A stretch of 64,000 nucleotides of DNA. Origin: Gammaproteobacteria bacterium. GTDB lineage: Bacteria; Pseudomonadota; Gammaproteobacteria; Steroidobacterales; Foliamicaceae. Of the stretch, positions 1 through 6,164 are shown piece by piece. The stretch is taken from positions 178,832 to 242,831 of the forward strand of contig VXSK01000023.1 in the NCBI GenBank assembly GCA_009838035.1. Reading direction: 5' to 3'. Made by a program: the position numbers and the translations under genes. The notes below the pieces were generated by a model. It saw nothing but the letters and a program-made list of their open reading frames with translations. It did no database searches and had not been told where the DNA came from. The stretch's first letter is position 1. Each line of letters starts with the position of its first letter.

Positions 1-173
1 GGCCGCATGTACTTAAGTTTTGACCAATGTACATATCGGTCATTCGGAATATTTCCTACTCCGGAGGAAACCAGATTCAGGATTTTCCTTACCTGCTCAG
101 GAGAGTCCATATCCCGTAGGGACGGGAGAGGGGTAGGCATTTTCATTAAGAATAGGTCCGGGTTGGGAGGCAA
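1..173. other. window-edge intergenic DNA, no gene recognised
   Basis: This stretch is more AT-rich than the rest of the window. An open frame runs through it into the antitoxin gene, but its translation resembles no family I know and it has no convincing start. A RelE/HigB-type toxin gene would be expected here, upstream of the antitoxin, and I see none. I read it as non-coding or as a decayed or cut edge. Confidence 0.5.
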
Positions 174-271
174 GCCAAATGTCAATTTGCTACTAATTCA
201 TGTCAAATTAGTAGTTCGTGTCGCCAAATGTAAATTAAATACTAATTCATGTCAAATTAGTAGTTCGGAGT
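174..271. repeat. 49-bp imperfect tandem repeat, two units, each with a perfect palindrome
   Basis: The units start at 174 and 223, exactly 49 bp apart, and both begin GCCAAATGT. Each contains TACTAATT-N7-AATTAGTA (191-213 and 240-262), an 8-bp perfect inverted repeat around the same 7-base spacer CATGTCA, followed by GTTCG. The spacing and conserved palindrome suggest a pair of operator sites for a dimeric regulator, or ends of a mobile element. The repeat lies about 95 bp upstream of an HTH antitoxin, so autoregulation is possible but not shown. Confidence 0.75.
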
Positions 272-366
272 CGGGCCGGCGGGTCGATCACCACAACGGC
301 GAACAAACTTGCTTGGTTGTATCCTCTCGGATACGATCCGAAAGTGCCCACCATCCGTCAGAAAAG

Positions 367-690
367 ATGACCGCTAAACCAATCAATACCCGCCCCTGGG
401 ACGCGGCGGTTCATTTGCAGGATGAATTGGACATCGCCGCCTACCTCGATGCGGCGTTCGAGGACGGCGACCCTCAGTTAATAGCAGCTGCGCTAGGCGA
501 CGTGGCCCGGTCGCACGGCATGACGAAAATCGCGGCAAAGACAGGACTTGGCCGGGAGAGCCTCTACAAGGCGCTTTCGGCGGACGGCAACCCGGGATTC
601 GCCACAGTACTCAAGGTTTTGCAAGCATTGGACCTTCGTTTGGTTCTGTCCGCCGCCCAACCACAGCTGGGCAGTGACGCTGCAACCTAG
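367..690 (+). CDS. HigA-type putative addiction-module antidote protein
   Basis: 107 residues. The sequence follows the 'putative addiction module antidote' family closely: an N-terminal PWDAAVHLQDELDIAAYLDA stretch, then a helix-turn-helix (GMTKIAAKTGLGRESLYKAL, about residues 54-73), then NPGFATVLKVLQALDL. Such proteins bind their own operator and neutralise a RelE/HigB-like mRNA-cleaving toxin. The toxin gene is normally just upstream and is absent here, so this is an orphan within the window. I chose the ATG at 367 because it begins the family's conserved N-terminus, although the frame stays open for 360 bases upstream. Confidence 0.8.
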   Translation: MTAKPINTRPWDAAVHLQDELDIAAYLDAAFEDGDPQLIAAALGDVARSHGMTKIAAKTGLGRESLYKALSADGNPGFATVLKVLQALDLRLVLSAAQPQLGSDAAT

Positions 691-769
691 GTTGACATCA
701 ACACTATGTCAGGCAGCTTGGGCCGCGTATTCCGCTTATGCTCAACAGGTCGTGCGTGCATGGGGTCCT

Positions 770-797
770 TAGACAACCGCACCGGCCAGCGTATGAT
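770..797 (+). promoter_or_regulatory. candidate sigma-70 promoter for the 857-2377 gene pair
   Basis: TAGACA (770-775) and TATGAT (792-797) are separated by 16 bp and each matches the consensus at five of six positions. A direct repeat of GGAACCGGT (822-830 and 832-840) lies between this and the strong AGGAGG ribosome site at 844-849. The repeat could be an operator in the leader. Confidence 0.4.
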
Positions 798-856
798 GGC
801 GCACGGCAACAAACTATGACAGGAACCGGTCGGAACCGGTTTCAGGAGGGACCCAC

Positions 857-1615
857 ATGAACGATGCGAGCATGGGCCTGCCGGTTACCCAAATCGATCA
901 CACAGTCGTCCGGGGTGTGATCGCCTATACCTCGAAAAAACCTGAACGGTTGGATCAGGAACGCGGCCGGGAGTTCTTCACCATCACCAAGTACGGTTGG
1001 GGTGGCCGCACCATTGGCGTTCATACGGAAATCGACGACCGCCCCTCCGTTATGCGCGATGCCACTTACACGGTGGACGAAAACTGGATGCCCCAGGATT
1101 GTTTCGTCCGGCTTACCGTCGGCGACAAGTTTATGGGCACGGGGTGGTTTAAATTCCATGACGACTATACGGAGTGTGAGACGTACACCGCATTGGAAGG
1201 CCGGGTGTCCCAGCGTATGGACCACAAACACGGCCCATTGAAGTCTTTTCAGAACCATGCCATCGCCTGCGACAGCTGGCACTTTTCCCACTACGACCTG
1301 AGCAAGGGTCCCGGCCAGCAAAGCATCGACGAGTTGCTGCTGTGCTCGCCCGACCACAGAGGCGCGACCGGCCCGATGCTTTACCCCCTGCGTTTGGACC
1401 TGGTGTATGTGGGTGACGAAAAAATCACCGTCGGCGCCGGCACGTTTGATGCCCATCACTTCCAGGTGCCGACCAACACCGACCTTCCCGAAGAACACCC
1501 GCCCTATGAGGTGTATACATCGACAGACGGAGAATATACTTTCCTCAAAGGTGGAGTCGCCGGGTACATGCAGACCCATTACGAACTGGTGGAATATGAA
1601 AAGACACTTGGATAA
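857..1615 (+). CDS. uncharacterised protein, tandem paralogue A
   Basis: 252 residues, no signal peptide and no membrane segment. I do not recognise a named family. It is roughly half identical to the next gene along its whole length. Blocks shared by both are EIDDRPSV, a GD-F-G-GWF-F stretch, ECET, SDHRGATGP-like, an ITVGAGxFxAHHFQ stretch and GYMQTxYELVE at the C-terminus. The alternating polar/hydrophobic pattern suggests a beta-rich fold, perhaps DUF3108-like, but that is weak. The start is fixed by AGGAGG 8 bases upstream. It is probably co-transcribed with its paralogue 27 bases downstream. Confidence 0.8.
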   Translation: MNDASMGLPVTQIDHTVVRGVIAYTSKKPERLDQERGREFFTITKYGWGGRTIGVHTEIDDRPSVMRDATYTVDENWMPQDCFVRLTVGDKFMGTGWFKFHDDYTECETYTALEGRVSQRMDHKHGPLKSFQNHAIACDSWHFSHYDLSKGPGQQSIDELLLCSPDHRGATGPMLYPLRLDLVYVGDEKITVGAGTFDAHHFQVPTNTDLPEEHPPYEVYTSTDGEYTFLKGGVAGYMQTHYELVEYEKTLG

Positions 1616-1642
1616 AAGACTGGCGGCCGGGGGAGTTCATTC

Positions 1643-2377
1643 ATGATCAAGGAGTACCACCAGCGCGACCATGTGGCACGCAAGGGGCGCCTGCTATACA
1701 CCTCCAGAAAGCCGGACCGCATGGGTGAGGAACGGGGCCGGGAAGTGTGGACCCTGACGCGGCATTCCGATGGCCGCCGGTCGTTGATGTCTCACGGTGA
1801 AATCGATGACCGGCCCAGTGTATTGCGTTTTGTCCAGCTCACCGTCGACAGCGGCTTTTCACCTATTGACGCCTTTGTCCGCATCACCATCGGGGATGAA
1901 TTCCGCGGCTCGGGCTGGTTTCGCTTTGCCAATGGGGTTGCCGAGTGCGAGACGGTCACAACCACGGAAGGCCGGTTGTCTCAACGTGTGCCGTACTCGG
2001 GTATTTGCCCCGTCTTCGGCGGCCATGCCATTCAGAATGACGGTTGGGTCTGCGCCGGTGTGGATTTATCCAAACCCGGTGAACCGCAGACGTTTGAACA
2101 TTTTTTGTCGTCGACCGATCATCGCGGTGCGACAGGGCCGACCATTGCGACAGCCCAGCCTACGGTGATCTATCACGGGGATGAGGACATCACGGTGGGT
2201 GCAGGCTCGTTTACGGCGCATCACTTTCAATTCGTGGCGGTCGGGGGCCTGCCCGAAGAACACCCGATCTACAACGTATGGACCACAAACGACGGTGACT
2301 ACGTGTTTCTCAAGGGTCAGGTCGACGGGTACATGCAGACCTATTACGAATTGGTTGAGTTAAGCGAAGGACTCTAA
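1643..2377 (+). CDS. uncharacterised protein, tandem paralogue B
   Basis: 244 residues, the second member of the tandem pair. It keeps the same conserved blocks as its neighbour (EIDDRPSV, ECETVT, SSTDHRGATGP, ITVGAGSFTAHHFQ, GYMQTYYELVE) but starts about eight residues further in. A GGGGAG ribosome site precedes the ATG. The full-length similarity with no decayed codons suggests a duplication in which both copies are kept, perhaps as subunits of one complex or as enzymes with different substrates. The function is unknown. Confidence 0.8.
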   Translation: MIKEYHQRDHVARKGRLLYTSRKPDRMGEERGREVWTLTRHSDGRRSLMSHGEIDDRPSVLRFVQLTVDSGFSPIDAFVRITIGDEFRGSGWFRFANGVAECETVTTTEGRLSQRVPYSGICPVFGGHAIQNDGWVCAGVDLSKPGEPQTFEHFLSSTDHRGATGPTIATAQPTVIYHGDEDITVGAGSFTAHHFQFVAVGGLPEEHPIYNVWTTNDGDYVFLKGQVDGYMQTYYELVELSEGL

Positions 2378-2417
2378 CGATCCACGACGGTGCCGGGTTC
2401 GGCGTCTTGCCAATCCG

Positions 2418-2717
2418 TCATGAGCGTTCTGTCCGCTCGTTACGACGGTGCGACAACCAGTCGCGCACGACCATGCCGGCAATCGAGCGATTCCGGCAAA
2501 CGTACAGGATGATCCCGTAGATCAGCACGACGCCTAATGCAATCAACACGCTGGCGGCGACGGAGAGATCCATAACCAGCGAAATCAGCAGGCCATTGCA
2601 GGCGCCCGCAAGAATGATCGCCACGATCCATACGCGATAGTCCCTGTACATCTTGTAGCTGTACTCGGCGAACTTTCTTTCCTGCTCGGCGCCCTTTCGG
2701 AGCTCCTCAATCAACAC
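2418..2717 (-). CDS. small two-helix membrane protein, unknown
   Basis: 99 residues with a GTG start preceded by AGGGGA. The N-terminal 25 residues are charged (EELRKGAEQERKFAEYSYKM) and look helical. Two hydrophobic segments follow, at about residues 29-49 and 54-75, then a basic cytosolic tail (WLSHRRNERTERS). This fits a small inner-membrane protein with both ends inside. It sits alone on the minus strand between plus-strand genes. No family recognised. Confidence 0.6.
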   Translation of the reverse strand: MLIEELRKGAEQERKFAEYSYKMYRDYRVWIVAIILAGACNGLLISLVMDLSVAASVLIALGVVLIYGIILYVCRNRSIAGMVVRDWLSHRRNERTERS

Positions 2718-2836
2718 GACCAGTCCCCTGAGAATTCCCGTCGCTCATAATTCTAATGGTCGCAACGTTTGCGGGATCCGCTCTGTAGCCGGACAATCTT
2801 TGAGGAAACGCGCGCCCAGCATGTAAGGATCGAGCA

Positions 2837-3235
2837 ATGACAAAGATATTCCTGGCGGCGGCAGGCTATGTCGCGATTGTTTTCCCACTCGCAGTGGGCT
2901 GGCATATTGGGCTCTTCGAAGAGACGTATCGGGCCTTCGGCTATTTCGACGGGGAGCCGAATGTTCTCGCGGGCCTGGCGGCGATCGTCATTCAGGGTCT
3001 GGTCCTGGCAGTGATCTATCCGCTATTTCGTCCGGGCCGTACCGGCTTTGCCCGGGCCTTTCAATACGCGGGCCTCATGGGGCTGTTTTTCTGGACGTCG
3101 CACGTCCTGGCCCTGGTCGCGAAACAAAACGTGCCGAACGCGAGCGGCTTTATCGCAATGGAAACCGCGTATCTCGTCGTGCAGTTCGGCCTGTTCGCGC
3201 TCGTGCTCGGCTTCATCTATTCGCGCACCGAATGA
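2837..3235 (+). CDS. four-helix inner-membrane protein, possibly DUF1761-like
   Basis: 132 residues with four predicted membrane helices (about 4-22, 44-64, 76-96 and 107-127) joined by short loops, and no enzymatic motif visible. Size and layout resemble small DUF1761/DUF2177-type membrane proteins, but I cannot assign it firmly. Its stop overlaps the start of the glycerophosphodiesterase gene (ATGA at 3232), so the two are probably translated together. Confidence 0.65.
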   Translation: MTKIFLAAAGYVAIVFPLAVGWHIGLFEETYRAFGYFDGEPNVLAGLAAIVIQGLVLAVIYPLFRPGRTGFARAFQYAGLMGLFFWTSHVLALVAKQNVPNASGFIAMETAYLVVQFGLFALVLGFIYSRTE

Positions 3236-4203
3236 AGAGACTGGCGAAACGCGCGCTGCTTTTCCTGGCTGCCTTCCTGGGGTTGGTCTGGCTCAACAAC
3301 TCGTCGCTGTTTTCGGGGGGCGGCGACCAGCCTCTCCTGATCGCGCATCGTGGACTGGCGCCTGAGATGCATCCCGAGCACGAGGATTACTCCGCGTGCA
3401 TCAGCCGTATTCACGACAGCGAACACAGCTATATCGAAAACACGATTCCTTCGATCGAAGCCGCTTTCGACCTCGGCGCCGACTACGTGGAGTTCGACGT
3501 TCGCACGACCGCCGATGGACAGTTCGCGGTATTCCACGATGATGTCCTCGACTGCAAGACGGACGCCACAGGGCGCCTGATCGACTACTCCATGGCGGAG
3601 CTCAAGGCTTTGGATATCGGCTACGGCTACTACACGGCAAGCGACGAGTATCCGCTGAGGGGCAAGGGTATTGGCCTAATGCCTTCACTTGAAGAGGTTC
3701 TTGACCGCTTCCCGCGGAAAGGGTTCGTAATCGACGTCAAGAGCAACGATCGGAACGAGGCGGTCCGCCTGGGCGATTTTCTTGTTGCGCGCGGTCCCGA
3801 GGAGGTCGACCGGCTGCTGATATTCGGCGGTTCGGATGCCGTGGACGCCATCCGGAAAACGCATCCATCCGTTCGCGCAGTCTCGCGAGCGTCAGCCGGA
3901 AAATGCCTTCGGGATTACATGATCGTTGGCTGGACCGGCTACGTGCCGGGCGCATGCCGAAACAGCGCAGTCGGAATGTACGCCAACTATGCGTGGGTGC
4001 TCTGGGGTTGGCCGCATCGATTCGTGGCCCGAATGCGGAGTGTCGATACGATGGTGATTCTCACGCATCCGTACCAGACGGAGTCCCTTCACGATCTGCC
4101 GGAAACCCCCGAGTATGCCCAGATGATCCCGCGTAGATACGGTGGCGCGATACAGACCAACCGCATTGACAAATTCCAGGATTGGCTGGCGGAACCGCGT
4201 TAA
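3232..4203 (+). CDS. glycerophosphodiester phosphodiesterase family protein
   Basis: 323 residues. A membrane anchor or signal segment (about 5-22) is followed by a GDPD domain: LLIAHRGLAPE (catalytic His), ENTIPSIEAAFDLGADYVEFDV (general acid/base and metal ligands), FHDD (second catalytic His), and VIDVKS. Family enzymes split glycerophosphodiesters into glycerol-3-phosphate and an alcohol with a divalent metal. The N-terminal segment suggests action at the periplasmic face. Between the first His and the ENT motif there is an insertion of about 25 residues with a cysteine. Coupled by ATGA to the upstream membrane protein. Confidence 0.85.
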   Translation: MKRLAKRALLFLAAFLGLVWLNNSSLFSGGGDQPLLIAHRGLAPEMHPEHEDYSACISRIHDSEHSYIENTIPSIEAAFDLGADYVEFDVRTTADGQFAVFHDDVLDCKTDATGRLIDYSMAELKALDIGYGYYTASDEYPLRGKGIGLMPSLEEVLDRFPRKGFVIDVKSNDRNEAVRLGDFLVARGPEEVDRLLIFGGSDAVDAIRKTHPSVRAVSRASAGKCLRDYMIVGWTGYVPGACRNSAVGMYANYAWVLWGWPHRFVARMRSVDTMVILTHPYQTESLHDLPETPEYAQMIPRRYGGAIQTNRIDKFQDWLAEPR

Positions 4204-4239
4204 CAAACGTCCCTTTCCGGCCGTCAGTTCCCTGGTTTG

Positions 4240-4311
4240 CTCTTATTCGGATCAAATATTCCCAGATTTTCGCGAATTCATGATTCGAATAGGCCTCTTA
4301 TTCGGATCAAA
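4240..4311. repeat. 17-bp direct repeat upstream of the TfoX-N gene
   Basis: CTCTTATTCGGATCAAA occurs at 4240-4256 and again at 4295-4311, 55 bp apart, in the gap before the TfoX-like gene. It could be a pair of regulator sites or a small duplication. Confidence 0.6.
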
Positions 4312-4345
4312 GGCATAGAGTTGAGAAGTCTTGGAAGGAGGAAAT

Positions 4346-4675
4346 GTGACTGAAGACGAAGTGTTGATTGAGCGCATCCGTCCGTTGCTTGAAGGTCGTG
4401 CGGGTTTCTCCGAGAAGAAGATGTTCGGGGGCGTTTGCTTCCTGATCAACGGCAACATGTGCCTTGGGACATGGAAGGGTTCGCTGATCGTTCGCCTGGG
4501 GAAAGACAAGCATGAAGAAACGCTTGCCCGGCCCCACACCCAACCCGCCAATATCACGGGCCGCGTCATGAAGGGATGGGCGCTGGTCGAGCCGGCCGGA
4601 CTGGAGTCCGAGCGGGACCTCAAAACCTGGGTGGGCGAAGCAGCCACATTCGCCGAAAGCCTTCCGCCCAAATAA
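4346..4675 (+). CDS. TfoX/Sxy N-terminal domain protein
   Basis: 109 residues. The sequence EKKMFGGVCFLINGNMCLG followed by an IVRLG stretch and a C-terminal RVMKGWALVEPAGL is typical of the stand-alone TfoX N-terminal domain. That domain is a small alpha/beta fold found in competence regulators and in many short proteins of unknown role. The C-terminal half of true TfoX/Sxy is missing, so a competence role should not be assumed. I start at GTG 4346 because AAGGAGG (4335-4341) lies directly upstream. A TTG 15 bases earlier overlaps that site. Confidence 0.8.
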   Translation: MTEDEVLIERIRPLLEGRAGFSEKKMFGGVCFLINGNMCLGTWKGSLIVRLGKDKHEETLARPHTQPANITGRVMKGWALVEPAGLESERDLKTWVGEAATFAESLPPK

Positions 4676-4715
4676 CCGCCGGGAGCCGCGCCGGGGTGCC
4701 TGTTATCCTGCCGCG

Positions 4716-5450
4716 ATGACGGCGCTTTACGACAGGATCGGGCGCGGATACGCGGACTTTCGAAGGCCCGATCCGCGCATCGAGAAGGCGGTATGGTGTG
4801 CGCTGGGTGACGCTCGGTCCGTCATCAACGTCGGTGCCGGGGCTGGTTCCTATGAGCCCACCGACCGGCATGTCGTGGCCGTGGAGCCGTCGATGACGAT
4901 GATCGCGCAAAGGCCGGCGGGCAGCGCCGGCGCGGTCCAGGCTACGGCCAGCTCCTTGCCGTTCGGGAGCGACAGTTTCGATGCGGCGATGGCGATCCTG
5001 TCCGTCCATCACTGGCGCGACCGGGCGAAAGGGCTCCGGGAACTCAGGCGCGTTGCGCGCGACCGTGTCGTTGTGCTGACATGCGACCCCGAATCGCGGG
5101 GATTCTGGTTGACCGAGTATTTCCCGGAACTCTTTGAGATCGACCGCCGGATATTTCCTTCGTTCCGCGACATCGAGCGAGAACTCGGACCCGTAACGGT
5201 ACAGACAGTCCCCGTTCCGCACGATTGCACCGACGGCTTTCTCGGCTCCCGCTGGCGACGCCCCCACGACTATCTCGACGAGCGCGTGCGCGGCGCGATG
5301 TCCACGTTCTCGAAGCTGTCGGACAAGGAGACCGGTTTGGCGCAACTGAGCGCCGACCTCGAATCCGGTAACTGGCAGCGCAAGTACGGAGCGCTGCTGA
5401 AGGAAGCGGAACTCGACATTGGCTACCGCCTGCTCGTTGCCGGCGTCTGA
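4716..5450 (+). CDS. class I SAM-dependent methyltransferase
   Basis: 244 residues. SAM-binding motif I is INVGAGAGSYEP (about residues 37-48), followed by VVAVEPS (motif II acidic residue) and SLPFGSDSFDAAMAILSVHHW (motif IV region). This is the Methyltransf_11 type found in many small-molecule methylases. The substrate cannot be told from sequence. It stands alone, with 40 bp before it and 62 bp after it. Confidence 0.85.
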   Translation: MTALYDRIGRGYADFRRPDPRIEKAVWCALGDARSVINVGAGAGSYEPTDRHVVAVEPSMTMIAQRPAGSAGAVQATASSLPFGSDSFDAAMAILSVHHWRDRAKGLRELRRVARDRVVVLTCDPESRGFWLTEYFPELFEIDRRIFPSFRDIERELGPVTVQTVPVPHDCTDGFLGSRWRRPHDYLDERVRGAMSTFSKLSDKETGLAQLSADLESGNWQRKYGALLKEAELDIGYRLLVAGV

Positions 5451-5512
5451 CGCGCCCCTCACCAGCGGAAACCGTTTACGATTGCCGTTCGGGCACCTGC
5501 AAGGGGAAAATT

Positions 5513-6142
5513 GTGCGTTCAACCGTGTTTGCGTCGCTGCGGGCGACTTTTCTATTGGGAGTGGCATTGACCATGACTGCACATTCGATCGATTCGGCCC
5601 AGGCTGCCGAGCAGGACGAAATCGAAGCCATAAAGGCATTCATTCACCACACCGCGGAAGTCTGGAACACCCAGGATTTCCGCAAGGTGCTGGACCTGTG
5701 GGACCAGGACGAAGAGGTGCCCTTCTACCTGGCCGAGGAACAGGAACGCTGGTTCCTCGGCTGGGAGCCGCTCAGGGCTTATCTGGCTCCGCCCCTGCCT
5801 AACCCGGTGCTGGAAGCGCTGCGCGAGGAGATGTATGACATTTCGGTCAAGCTCATCGCCGACGATCTCGCCATTGCCGTCTGGTACATGCATTTCGAGA
5901 TGAAGATGCGAGGGAGGAGCCCGCTCGGCGAGGAAATCCGGATGAGTGCGGTCTTGCGCAAGAAGCCCGAGGGATGGCGGTTTATCCATTGGGCGGAGTC
6001 GCCCCTGACGCCCACGGCCTATATCGACAAGCTCAGGGAAAAGGAGGTGGATTACGAAAAATTCACGCCCCTGCTTGAGCGCGGGCGCGCGGTAAGAGAA
6101 GCCTGGACGGCCGAGGCCAAAGAAAAAGCCGCCAGCGAATAG
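5513..6142 (+). CDS. exported SnoaL/NTF2-like protein
   Basis: 209 residues from a GTG start preceded by AAGGGG. The signal peptide ends at about AQA-AEQDE (residue 32). The mature part begins IEAIKAFIHHTAEVWNTQDF, then has a WF-GWEPLRAYL segment and strands ending KPEGWRFIHWAESP, the layout of an NTF2-like cone fold. Such proteins may be isomerases, hydrolases or ligand-binding domains. No clear catalytic residues stand out. It is 22 bp upstream of a TonB-dependent receptor gene and may be co-transcribed with it. Confidence 0.65.
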   Translation: MRSTVFASLRATFLLGVALTMTAHSIDSAQAAEQDEIEAIKAFIHHTAEVWNTQDFRKVLDLWDQDEEVPFYLAEEQERWFLGWEPLRAYLAPPLPNPVLEALREEMYDISVKLIADDLAIAVWYMHFEMKMRGRSPLGEEIRMSAVLRKKPEGWRFIHWAESPLTPTAYIDKLREKEVDYEKFTPLLERGRAVREAWTAEAKEKAASE

Positions 6143-6164
6143 CCGGACGGCCGAAACGGCTCAG

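Noticed and set aside
174..271. Start of a CRISPR array
   Set aside because: Only two units, the palindrome fills the unit, there are no unique spacers of regular length, and no cas genes are in the window.
842..1579. Long minus-strand frame opposite the first paralogue gene
   Set aside because: It mirrors a plus-strand gene that has a strong ribosome site and a full-length paralogue. The product is rich in His/Val/Gly with no family motif.
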